Shown here in pieces: positions 1-7,403 of a DNA stretch of 19,141 bases (position 1 is the first letter of the stretch; every line of letters begins with the position of its first letter). A model generated the notes under the pieces. The model had not been told where the DNA came from. It searched no databases and saw only the letters and a program-made list of their open reading frames with translations. Position numbers and translations under genes: made by a program. Origin of the DNA: Sulfurimonas sp. (GTDB lineage Bacteria > Campylobacterota > Campylobacteria > Campylobacterales > Sulfurimonadaceae); NCBI RefSeq assembly GCF_023229105.1, contig NZ_JALNZY010000037.1, positions 1-19,141 on the forward strand, read 5' to 3'.

Positions 1-587
1 TTTGGATGCTAAGCCTCTACATCGCAAAGATGAAAAACTCACTTAATAAAAGTGAAATAGCATCACATATCTCACTGCTTCGCGAGGTTCCCTCTCATGT
101 AAAAGTTACGGATGAGATGCATGAGCGCATAAAAAGATTGTCAAAAAGATATCTTCACGGTCACGGCTTTTTCTTTATCGGCAGAGATATTTTTTATCCT
201 TTAGCACTTGAGGGCGCTCTTAAACTCAAAGAGATTTCGTACCTTCATGCAGAGGGCTATCCTGCGGGAGAGATGAAGCACGGTCCAATTGCGCTTGCTG
301 ATCCTGAACTCTTTACCATCGCCCTACTTCCAAAACATCTGCACTATGAGAAAACAAAAAGCAATGTTGAGGAGCTCAGTGCGAGGGACTCTACCATCTG
401 TGCTATTAGCCAAGAAGTGTTTGACAAAGCAGATGACTTTGTACAAATCTCTGCATGCAGACACTACATGTTGGAGTTTTTTGAGATGATGGTAGTTCTT
501 CAACTTCTCTCTTTAGAGATATCCATAAGGTTAGGTAACGATGTTGATATGCCTAGAAATTTAGCAAAAAGCGTTACTGTAGAATAA
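1..587 (+). CDS. glmS: Glutamine-fructose-6-phosphate aminotransferase, C-terminal part (partial)
   Basis: This is the last ~194 residues of GlmS, which makes glucosamine-6-phosphate from fructose-6-phosphate and glutamine, the first step of UDP-GlcNAc synthesis for peptidoglycan and LPS in the cytoplasm. The reading frame is open from the first base of the window, so the gene starts upstream; the ATG at 6 is internal (the codon before it encodes Trp). What is seen is the second SIS (sugar isomerase) domain, with the segments FFIGRDIFYPLALEGALKLK and EGYPAGEMKHGPIAL that bind the sugar phosphate, and the family's standard ending DVDMPRNLAKSVTVE. Full-length enzymes are about 600 residues, so roughly two thirds is missing, including the glutaminase domain. 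No clear terminator follows; 588-655 is AT-rich with no strong hairpin. Confidence 0.96.
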   Translation, partial: WMLSLYIAKMKNSLNKSEIASHISLLREVPSHVKVTDEMHERIKRLSKRYLHGHGFFFIGRDIFYPLALEGALKLKEISYLHAEGYPAGEMKHGPIALADPELFTIALLPKHLHYEKTKSNVEELSARDSTICAISQEVFDKADDFVQISACRHYMLEFFEMMVVLQLLSLEISIRLGNDVDMPRNLAKSVTVE

Positions 588-655
588 TTATTTCTTATTT
601 TCATATTAAATTTATATTTACTTAGCTATTATTGGATTAAATTAAATTTTAACAA

Positions 656-2515
656 ATGGTATCAAACATGACTACAAAATCAAAACTAATGCTAATCGTA
701 ACTATAATGCTTCTAGGGCTTACAGCAGCAACCATTATAAATATAGCTCTTAATTTTAGAGAGTACAGTATAAATAGTGCCGTTGAAAAGTCTCAAATGG
801 CAGCAAACATTGTCAAAGACGGCTTAACAGCACACATGGTTAATAACATGATGGATAAAAGACAATATTTTTTAGACAAAATCGCCACAAACAATAATAT
901 AAAATCACTCTGGATTGCTAGAGGAGAAAATGTTATTTCTCAATATGGAAAAGGTTTACAATCCGAGAGTGTAAGAGACGATCTTGATGAAGAGGTTTTA
1001 AGAACCGGGGAGAGCATCCAAAAAATCACTGAAAACACTAAAGACACGACTCTAAGAGTTACCATTCCATACAAAGCTTCAACTCCTGCGGATAGTACAG
1101 ACTGCGTCTCATGTCATAATGTAAATAGAGGAGATACTCTAGGCATTATAAGCATGGAGTTTGATATAAGCGATATGAGAAACAGCGGCATGATAACAGT
1201 GCTTAAAATTTTAGGAATAAATCTCCTGTTTATAATTATTGTTTTAGTGCTGATTAACTATTATGTAACTCCATATATGAATCTATTTTCAAATCTTCAA
1301 AGTGGTATCAAAAAAGCATACAGAGGAGATTTTACACATGAGTTTATCTCCAAAGTCGGCGGGGATGCAAAAAGTGTCGTAAATCAAATGAACTCCCTAT
1401 TTCGCAAGATGCAGGAGACTTTCGGAGATATAAAATACAATCTTGCAACTTTTATACCGCAGGGAGCTGCACTATCAAACGACCCACTTCATGAAGCAAA
1501 AACTATCATTAGTGAATTATCAGATATATATAAATTTAAAAAGACTATCGAACTAGACGGTTCAAAAGAAGAAGTTTACGGAAGAATAATTGATATCTTA
1601 AAACTCAAATACCATATTGGTCACTTTGCTTTTTACGAAGTAAATAATGTAACAGCAGAGAGAAGAATTATCTACAGCACTGAAGAAGATAATATATGTT
1701 TTGAAAAAACAAACAAAAATGCACTTAATTGCAGAGCATTTAGAACAAGCAGCGTAACAATCTCAACAGAATTTCCAAATCTATGCAAAGCATGTTCGTC
1801 AGTCGACATAAACTATGTATGCATACCTTTTTATATCAACCACGATATTTCATTAACCGTCTCTATGACATCAAACAAGATAGAAGAGGTAGATTTGATG
1901 AAGAAGAATATTTCAAGCATCAAGCACTACCTTGAAGCTGCAAAACCAGTTATCGAAAGCCAAATTTTAATGGAAAAATTACGAGACACTTCTCTTCGTG
2001 ATGGTATGACGGGGCTTTATAACAGACGATTTTTAGAAGAAGTTATAGACAAAATCATGAGTCAGGCAAACAGAAACAACGACACGTTTGCAGTTATGAT
2101 GATAGATGTTGACTTCTTCAAGATGGTAAACGACACCTATGGGCATGATGTCGGCGACAAGGTAATCGTTGCACTAGCAAAGATACTAAATTCAAGTATT
2201 CGAGATTCTGATTTAGCAATTCGTTACGGGGGTGAAGAGTTTGTTGTTATGCTTCATAACGCAAACGATGAGGGAGTGATGAGCATTGCAAAAAAAATAC
2301 ATTCAGAATTTGCAAAACTCTCTTTTGATGTTGGAAACACTCAACCGTTACAAAAGACTTTAAGCATAGGTATAGCTAAGTTTCCTACTGATGGTGATAC
2401 GATTTGGAAATGTATAAAGTATGCAGATACAGCACTCTATGAAGCAAAAAATACTGGAAGAAACAAGATAGTAGAATTTAAACCAGACATGTTTAAAAGT
2501 GGAGATGAATTTTAA
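656..2515 (+). CDS. Membrane diguanylate cyclase with periplasmic CxxCH heme motif and Cys-rich GAF-like domain
   Basis: Predicted inner-membrane sensor that makes cyclic di-GMP from two GTP. Order of parts in 619 residues: TM1 about 10-33; periplasmic domain about 34-180 containing CVSCH at 150-154, a c-type heme attachment motif; TM2 about 181-204; HAMP-like linker about 205-255; a GAF-like domain about 290-430 with Cys at 348, 359, 377, 380 and 389; and a C-terminal GGDEF domain about 445-610. The active-site signature is GGEEF (525-529), metal Asp at 484, and a product-inhibition I-site RDSD at 516-519, exactly five residues before GGEEF, so the enzyme looks active and feedback-inhibited. 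The start at 656 is the longest; ATG at 668 (MTTKSK) is an equally likely in-frame start and neither has a good ribosome binding site. The gene stands alone. The signal sensed is inferred to be redox or a small gas ligand through heme. Confidence 0.93.
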   Translation: MVSNMTTKSKLMLIVTIMLLGLTAATIINIALNFREYSINSAVEKSQMAANIVKDGLTAHMVNNMMDKRQYFLDKIATNNNIKSLWIARGENVISQYGKGLQSESVRDDLDEEVLRTGESIQKITENTKDTTLRVTIPYKASTPADSTDCVSCHNVNRGDTLGIISMEFDISDMRNSGMITVLKILGINLLFIIIVLVLINYYVTPYMNLFSNLQSGIKKAYRGDFTHEFISKVGGDAKSVVNQMNSLFRKMQETFGDIKYNLATFIPQGAALSNDPLHEAKTIISELSDIYKFKKTIELDGSKEEVYGRIIDILKLKYHIGHFAFYEVNNVTAERRIIYSTEEDNICFEKTNKNALNCRAFRTSSVTISTEFPNLCKACSSVDINYVCIPFYINHDISLTVSMTSNKIEEVDLMKKNISSIKHYLEAAKPVIESQILMEKLRDTSLRDGMTGLYNRRFLEEVIDKIMSQANRNNDTFAVMMIDVDFFKMVNDTYGHDVGDKVIVALAKILNSSIRDSDLAIRYGGEEFVVMLHNANDEGVMSIAKKIHSEFAKLSFDVGNTQPLQKTLSIGIAKFPTDGDTIWKCIKYADTALYEAKNTGRNKIVEFKPDMFKSGDEF

Positions 2516-2539
2516 TTTATTTTCTTCTAAAAAAGAAGT

Positions 2540-2610
2540 CTAGCGAGGAAGCGTACAAATAGTACGTGACGAGCGTAACGACGCAGAAGATGCGCCGCTA
2601 TTTTAATTTT
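2540..2610 (+). repeat. Structured intergenic repeat, copy A
   Basis: Copy A of an intergenic element lying between the convergent ends of the diguanylate cyclase and mrp. It begins CTAGCGAGGAA, contains a stem GCGTAC (2551-2556) / GTACGT (2562-2567), then a second short stem CGCA (2582-2585) / TGCG (2591-2594), and ends CGCTATTTTAATTTT. By hand alignment it matches copy B at 9150-9212 over about 63 positions with one gap and roughly 70% identity, most differences being transitions. The T-rich end suggests a transcription-termination role for the upstream plus-strand gene, though the second stem is weak here. Confidence 0.6.
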
Positions 2611-3722
2611 TAATGCTTAGTGCTGCAAGCACTAACTCCCGGAGGTGTTGTCGGCTGAACACTTTCATTGCTCGCTCCGCCCTTTGCGTTTACCTCTTCT
2701 ATAGTTGCCCAAACGGATTCAGCAGCAGCCATATAGCGTTTTGCGCTCTCACTAGTAGGATTTACAAAAGTAATAGGTTTACCCTCGTCTCCACCTGTTC
2801 TAATTGATGGCTCTATTGGAATCTCGGCAATTATTTTTGTCCCAAACTCATCTGCCATAGGTTGCGATGTTCCTTTGCCAAATATATCATACTCAACGCC
2901 TGTATCAGGTGCTATAAAACCGCTCATATTTTCTATGATGCCGGCTATTGGAATATTTAACTTTTTAAACATATCTAACGAGCGACGAGAGTCATCAAGT
3001 GAAACCGCTTGAGGAGTTGTAACCGTAAGACCTGCTGTAACTGGCACACTTTGAGCTAAAGTCAGCTGTGCATCACCAGTTCCCGGAGGCATATCTATAA
3101 CTAAAACATCTAAATCACTCCATAAGATGTCTCTTAAAAACTGCTCAATTGCTTTCATAATCATAGCGCCACGCCACATAAGTGACTGACCCGGTTCCAT
3201 AAGTGAACCCATAGACATAACCTCAATTCCATAAGCTTTCATAGGAAGAACTTTATTTCCGGTTACTTCAGGTTTAAGATCTGCGATTCCCATCATACGA
3301 GGAATATTAGGTCCATAAATATCAGCATCTAAAAGACCTACTTTTTTGCCTTGTGCGGCAAGGGCAATAGCAATATTTACAGAGGTAGTCGATTTTCCGA
3401 CTCCTCCTTTTCCTGAGCTAACCATAAGAAAATTTTTAATGTGAGGTGCTATATTTTTACTTTTTGGCTTTGGAGCCTCCGGCATTTTTGGAGCTTTTAT
3501 ATTCACGCTAACATTAAGAGCACCTACTGCTTTTAACTCTTTTGTTGCATCATCTGTTATCTGTTGCGCAACTTCAGGAGCACTTGAAGTTATCTCAACA
3601 TTAAAACTAACATCATTACCGCTAATCTCTATACTATTAACAAAACCAAAAGTTACAATATCCTTAGTAAAACCTGGATACAATACTTTTGAGAGTGCTG
3701 AATTTACAATATCTTTAGTCAT
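2610..3722 (-). CDS. mrp: Mrp/ApbC-family P-loop ATPase (iron-sulfur carrier type) without the CxxC motif
   Basis: 370-residue Mrp/NBP35-family protein, a cytosolic ATPase normally implicated in [4Fe-4S] cluster assembly or transfer. Residues ~1-75 form a MIP18/DUF59-type domain. The ATPase follows, with the deviant Walker A SSGKGGVGKST (102-112), DADIYGPNIPRMMG (132-145), and IDMPPGTGD (209-217). The segment ENMSGFIAPDTG (264-275) is where other family members have a Cys-x-x-Cys that holds the cluster; here those positions are Ala271 and Thr274. The only Cys in the whole protein is Cys366 in the tail SACSTKH. A Lys/Pro-rich linker (80-92) joins the domains. The ribosome site AAAGGAAA precedes the ATG. 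It lies downstream of thiC on the same strand, about 90 bp away, with a palindrome between them. The family assignment is secure; cluster binding in the usual way is doubtful. Confidence 0.94.
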   Translation of the reverse strand: MTKDIVNSALSKVLYPGFTKDIVTFGFVNSIEISGNDVSFNVEITSSAPEVAQQITDDATKELKAVGALNVSVNIKAPKMPEAPKPKSKNIAPHIKNFLMVSSGKGGVGKSTTSVNIAIALAAQGKKVGLLDADIYGPNIPRMMGIADLKPEVTGNKVLPMKAYGIEVMSMGSLMEPGQSLMWRGAMIMKAIEQFLRDILWSDLDVLVIDMPPGTGDAQLTLAQSVPVTAGLTVTTPQAVSLDDSRRSLDMFKKLNIPIAGIIENMSGFIAPDTGVEYDIFGKGTSQPMADEFGTKIIAEIPIEPSIRTGGDEGKPITFVNPTSESAKRYMAAAESVWATIEEVNAKGGASNESVQPTTPPGVSACSTKH

Positions 3723-3773
3723 TTCTCTTTATTTCCTTTATAAATTTTATTTTTATAACTTTATCATAATTAA

Positions 3774-3794
3774 ATAAGACAAAAATTGTCTTAT
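3774..3794. repeat. Perfect 9-bp inverted repeat between thiC and mrp
   Basis: ATAAGACAA (3774-3782), three A residues, then TTGTCTTAT (3786-3794). On the minus strand it lies just past the thiC stop and about 50 bases before the mrp start. It could be a weak terminator for thiC (the minus-strand 3' flank is TTAATTAT, not a clean U-tract) or a dimeric-regulator operator for mrp; a TTGTCT that could serve as a -35 lies inside the right arm as read on the minus strand. The repeat itself is certain; its role is not. Confidence 0.5.
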
Positions 3795-3812
3795 CTCAAT
3801 CAAATTTTTTTC

Positions 3813-5195
3813 TTAAGCTTCAAGAGCCTCTCTTTCCTTGACCTCTCTAGCAATTTGTTCAATCGCTTCTGGGTTATCCATAATGTTTTGTGTTATCTTA
3901 TATGAACAAAATTTCGGTCCACACATGGAGCAAAACTCAGCCTCTTTGAAAACATCCTGAGGCAGAGTTTCGTCATGATATTCTCTTGCTCTTTCACTGT
4001 CAAGTGCGAGCTCAAACTGTCTCTCCCAGTTAAAACTATATCTAGCATCACTCATCTCATCATCTATATCTCTTGCACCTTTACGACCTCTTGCGATATC
4101 AGCAGCGTGAGCAGCAATTTTGTAAGCGATAATTCCCTCTCTTACATCATTGGCATTTGGCAAACCTAGATGCTCCTTTGGCGTTACATAACAGAGCATG
4201 CTTGCCCCGTGCCAGCCGCCAACAGCTGCACCGATAGCTGAACTTATATGATCATATCCAGCAGCAATATCCGTAACCAAAGGTCCTAAGATATAAAACG
4301 GCGCTTCATGACAAAGCTCGCGTTGAAGTTTCATATTGCGCTCAATCTGATTGAGCGGAACATGTCCGGGACCCTCAATCATAACCTGAACGTTTTTCTC
4401 CCAAGCACGAAGAGTCAAATCACCCAAAACTTTCAACTCGCCAAGCTGCGCATCATCGCTTGCATCCGCCAAACAACCCGGGCGAAGCGAATCTCCCAAA
4501 GATAAAGCGACATCATATTTTGCACAGATATTCAAAATATCATCAAATACCGTATAAAAAGGATTTTCTCTATGATAGTGCATCATCCAAGCAGCCATTA
4601 AACTTCCGCCGCGACTTACTATTCCCATCTTTCTTTTGGCGATTTTAGGCATAGTCTCAAGTAAAAAGCCGGCATGAATTGTAAAGTAACTAACACCCTG
4701 TTTTGCCTGGCGCTCTAAAACTTCAAGCATAACTTCTATGCTTAAATCCTCTATCTTGTTTCCTACATCATGTAGGATTTGATAAATAGGCACGGTTCCT
4801 ATAGGAATCTTTGAAGAGGCGATAACAGCCTTGCGGATTTCGTCCAAATCTCCGCCTGTTGAGAGGTCCATAGCAGTGTCGGCTTTATAGTGCTGTGATA
4901 CCTGCATCTTCTCAACTTCGCCTTGAACATCTGATGCTATTGCCGAGGAGCCGATATTTGCATTTATTTTGCACCGTGCTGCAATTCCTATTGCCATAGG
5001 TTCAAGGGAGGTATGATTTACGTTTGCAGGAATAATCAATCTTCCTCTTGCTATTTCACTGCGAACTAACTCAGGAGACAAATCTTCTACTTTTGCAACA
5101 TACTCCATCTCCTGGGTTATTATACCCTGCTTAGCGTAGTACATCTGTGTTTTAACAGGATCGTTTTGACGCTTTTGTACCCAAGAAGTTCTCAT
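3813..5195 (-). CDS. thiC: Phosphomethylpyrimidine synthase ThiC
   Basis: ThiC converts aminoimidazole ribotide (AIR) to 4-amino-5-hydroxymethyl-2-methylpyrimidine phosphate (HMP-P) in thiamin synthesis, using a [4Fe-4S] cluster and S-adenosylmethionine. The 460-residue length is that of the compact bacterial form (enterobacterial ThiC is about 630, with an extra N-terminal region). Seen directly: GRLIIPANVNH near 51-61, IGSSAIASDV (81-90), MDLSTGGDL (109-117), the long core with VMIEGPGHVP (271-280) and GPLVTDIAAGYDHISSAIG (304-322), and the radical-SAM-like C-terminal cysteines C422-x2-C425-x4-C430 in CSMCGPKFC. The ATG is preceded by GGAGAG a few bases upstream (plus-strand 5199-5204). The divergent promoter region shared with ispDF (5196-5397) has no THI-box/TPP riboswitch that I can recognise. 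Confidence 0.97.
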   Translation of the reverse strand: MRTSWVQKRQNDPVKTQMYYAKQGIITQEMEYVAKVEDLSPELVRSEIARGRLIIPANVNHTSLEPMAIGIAARCKINANIGSSAIASDVQGEVEKMQVSQHYKADTAMDLSTGGDLDEIRKAVIASSKIPIGTVPIYQILHDVGNKIEDLSIEVMLEVLERQAKQGVSYFTIHAGFLLETMPKIAKRKMGIVSRGGSLMAAWMMHYHRENPFYTVFDDILNICAKYDVALSLGDSLRPGCLADASDDAQLGELKVLGDLTLRAWEKNVQVMIEGPGHVPLNQIERNMKLQRELCHEAPFYILGPLVTDIAAGYDHISSAIGAAVGGWHGASMLCYVTPKEHLGLPNANDVREGIIAYKIAAHAADIARGRKGARDIDDEMSDARYSFNWERQFELALDSERAREYHDETLPQDVFKEAEFCSMCGPKFCSYKITQNIMDNPEAIEQIAREVKEREALEA

Positions 5196-5221
5196 ATTCT
5201 CTCCAAATTTATATATACTAA

Positions 5222-5248
5222 ATTATCATGCACTGAAAATATAGTCAA
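5222..5248 (-). promoter_or_regulatory. Candidate sigma-70-type promoter of thiC
   Basis: On the minus strand TTGACT (plus 5243-5248) is followed after 15 bases by GATAAT (plus 5222-5227). Transcription would start about 20 bases before the thiC ATG at 5195, leaving a very short leader. The spacer is short of the ideal 17, so this is a candidate only. Confidence 0.35.
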
Positions 5249-5353
5249 ATAAAGTTAATATAATATTAAGTTGATTATCTGCTTTGATAATTTATATATT
5301 AAATTAAATTTTTTGCAAAAGGATTGTCTGCTTCAAGATAAAAAAAAGCTATT

Positions 5354-5365
5354 GATGTGTATAAT
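5354..5365 (+). promoter_or_regulatory. Candidate -10 region of the ispDF operon promoter
   Basis: GATGTGTATAAT with a perfect TATAAT at 5360-5365 and TG dinucleotides just upstream, the extended -10 style used by Campylobacterota. Transcription would begin near 5372, about 26 bases before the TTG start of ispDF. An A-rich tract lies upstream and no clear -35 is visible. The sequence CGTAACA (5368-5374) sits at the predicted start point; its complement TGTTACG is one base off the HP1021 box consensus as I recall it. Confidence 0.45.
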
Positions 5366-5397
5366 TTCGTAACACTTACAAAATTCAGGAGTTTTTT

Positions 5398-6519
5398 TTG
5401 TCTAACTTGACGCTTATTTTACTTGCTGCGGGTAGTTCATCGCGTTTTGAGCTAGATGTTAAAAAGCAGTGGCTCAGAATTGCTGGGCAGCCTTTATGGC
5501 AATTTGTAGCAAAAAGATGTGAAAATATCGGACACTTTGAAAAAATTATTATAACTTCATCAGAAGAAGATATAGAGTTTATGAAAAACCATGCCGATTA
5601 TACATTTGTTAAAGGCGCTTCTTCAAGACAGCAATCGCTTAAAAATTCTCTTGCGCATGTAGAGACGGAGTATGTTTTAGTCAGCGATATTGCTCGTGCT
5701 TGCTTTAGCGATGCATTTTTTAAAAAAATCATCTCTTATCTCGGAAAAAGTGACTGCGTGGTTCCATATTTAGGAGTAAATGATACTATTGTTTATGGTA
5801 ATGAAACTATAGACAGGCAGAAAGTAAAAAGGGTTCAAACCCCTCAACTCTCACTTACCTCTGCTCTTAAATCCGCACTTCTTCAAAAAGAAGAGTTTAC
5901 GGATGAGAGCAGCGCTATAGTTGCTAACGGAGGCACAAGAGAGTTTATTTTAGGCGAAGAAGATGCTCATAAAATCACCAAAATAGCTGATTTAAAAGAG
6001 CTTACCTGCCTTGAGCCTCCCTCAGATGACACCTTTAGCGGAACAGGATTTGATGTTCACGCTTTTGATGATAAAGGCGAGATGTACTTAGGTGGTGTAA
6101 AAATTGAGTCAGCTTATGGCTTCAAAGCTCACAGTGACGGTGATGTAGCAATACATGCGCTTATAGACGCGCTACTTGGAGCTGCGGGAATGGGAGATAT
6201 AGGTATAATGTTTCCAGACAATGATGAGAGATACAGAGGTGTAGATTCTAAAGAGTTGTTACGCATAGTTGTTAGAAAACTCCGTAATTTTGGTTTTGTT
6301 ATCATAAATGTGGATTTGACAATAGCAGCCCAAAAACCGAGAATCGGTGATTATAAAATTACAATGAGAAAAACACTTAGCGACATCTTAAATATAGATA
6401 GCCAAAGAGTAAACATAAAAGCCACTACAACCGAGAGACTTGGTTTTATAGGCAGAGCTGAGGGTGTCGGTGTGATAGCCAACGCAAATTTAAAATATTT
6501 TGATTGGACAAAGATTTGA
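5398..6519 (+). CDS. ispDF: Bifunctional IspD/IspF (MEP cytidylyltransferase / MECDP synthase)
   Basis: Fused enzyme of the MEP isoprenoid pathway: the N-terminal half couples CTP to 2-C-methyl-D-erythritol 4-phosphate, and the C-terminal half cyclises the diphosphocytidyl product to ME-2,4-cyclodiphosphate. The IspD part (about 1-205) shows LILLAAGSSSRF (7-17 region), KKQW (22-25), SDIAR (96-100) and VQTPQ (146-150). The IspF part (about 213-373) shows GFDVHAF with metal ligands Asp219 and His221, HSDGD starting at His245, His253 spaced 32 residues after His221 as in single-domain IspF, and KATTTERLGFIGR. The length, 373, is normal for epsilonproteobacterial fusions. The start is TTG at 5398, fixed by AGGAG at 5387-5391. 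First gene of an operon; its TGA overlaps the start of the next gene. Confidence 0.97.
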   Translation: MSNLTLILLAAGSSSRFELDVKKQWLRIAGQPLWQFVAKRCENIGHFEKIIITSSEEDIEFMKNHADYTFVKGASSRQQSLKNSLAHVETEYVLVSDIARACFSDAFFKKIISYLGKSDCVVPYLGVNDTIVYGNETIDRQKVKRVQTPQLSLTSALKSALLQKEEFTDESSAIVANGGTREFILGEEDAHKITKIADLKELTCLEPPSDDTFSGTGFDVHAFDDKGEMYLGGVKIESAYGFKAHSDGDVAIHALIDALLGAAGMGDIGIMFPDNDERYRGVDSKELLRIVVRKLRNFGFVIINVDLTIAAQKPRIGDYKITMRKTLSDILNIDSQRVNIKATTTERLGFIGRAEGVGVIANANLKYFDWTKI

Positions 6520-7403
6520 AGATACTAATTATAGAAAATGAAGTTTATTTGGCGCAAAGTATTGCTACAAAACTAAGCGAGCTAGGTCATATATGTGAAA
6601 TGTGCACCTCAACAAGAGATGCCATAAAAAGTAACGATTACGACGTTGTTTTACTCTCAACTAACATAAATGGTCAAGCTTTCAACCCGGTTATTGAAAC
6701 ATTTAAAAAATCAATAATTATTTTGATGGTCTCCTATATTAGCAACGACACAGTCTCCAAACCCCTTGCAGCAGGTGCTAAAGACTATATACTAAAACCG
6801 TTTATGATTGAAGAGCTTATTAGAAAAATAAACCACTATCAGGATTATGAGAAGCTTAAAAAAAGAAATGAAGCGTGTGATAAATACCTTACACATACTT
6901 TTTCCTCTATTGCGAATGAGTATGATTTTAACAATATAAACCTTAGTGTATTTGTTTCATCTTCTTATCAAAAGCATGCCGACTCCTTTGCTTTTGAATA
7001 TGCAAAAAAGAAAAATATGCCTCTGCACTTTATAACGCTCAGCGATCCAAAAGCAATGAGTGAAATAGAGTCAATAAGCGCAAACTCACTTCTATATATC
7101 ATCGACCTTCAAACCCTTAAAAAAAGTGATAGAAAAGCTCTCTACGCTTTGCTTGAAAATAAAAAAGCCATAATCTCAAGTACAGATAAAATTGAAGATG
7201 ATGAATATGAAATAATAGAGATTAAAAGTGAAAACAAAATCTTTGACGAGGGGGAGATTCTTCCGATAGAAGATTATGTAAAATTTATAGTTTTAAATTA
7301 TCAACATAAATTTCCAGATACGGAACTCTCAAAAAAACTAGGAATCAGCCGCAAAAGTTTATGGGAAAAACGGAAGAAATATGACATCATTAAGAAAAAA
7401 TAA
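6516..7403 (+). CDS. Atypical orphan response regulator, HP1021/Cj1608-like, with pseudo-receiver and eroded AAA+ core
   Basis: DNA-binding regulator of about 295 residues. The N-terminal receiver fold starts MKILIIEN; the acidic pair is Glu7/Asn8, the phospho-acceptor Asp position is Ser48 (VVLLSTNING), the switch Thr position is Ser73, and the conserved Lys is kept at Lys94 (DYILKPF). So it cannot be phosphorylated in the usual way. The middle (about 125-250) lines up in order with a sigma-54 activator ATPase but has no Walker A and no GAFTGA loop; LLYIIDLQ resembles a Walker B strand. The end (about 269-291) is a Fis-type helix-turn-helix, ELSKKLGISRKSLWEKR. I chose TTG at 6516 (TTGA overlap with the ispDF stop, GGA at 6506-6508); TTG at 6504 is possible. 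Helicobacter HP1021 and Campylobacter Cj1608, next to ispDF, have this architecture and size; HP1021 is known to act at oriC and in gene control. Confidence 0.88.
   Translation: MKILIIENEVYLAQSIATKLSELGHICEMCTSTRDAIKSNDYDVVLLSTNINGQAFNPVIETFKKSIIILMVSYISNDTVSKPLAAGAKDYILKPFMIEELIRKINHYQDYEKLKKRNEACDKYLTHTFSSIANEYDFNNINLSVFVSSSYQKHADSFAFEYAKKKNMPLHFITLSDPKAMSEIESISANSLLYIIDLQTLKKSDRKALYALLENKKAIISSTDKIEDDEYEIIEIKSENKIFDEGEILPIEDYVKFIVLNYQHKFPDTELSKKLGISRKSLWEKRKKYDIIKKK

Noticed and set aside
6..587. ATG at 6 as the true start of the first gene
   Set aside because: The frame is open upstream to base 1 and the protein is plainly the middle-to-end of GlmS, so the Met is internal.
5196..5397. 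TPP riboswitch or small RNA in the thiC-ispDF gap
   Set aside because: No THI-box core sequences or long stems on either strand; only AT-rich promoter-like sequence.
6690..6710. HP1021 box (TGAAACA) within the regulator gene, and similar hits in other genes
   Set aside because: The 7-base degenerate motif is expected often by chance in AT-rich coding sequence; these hits are not near promoters.
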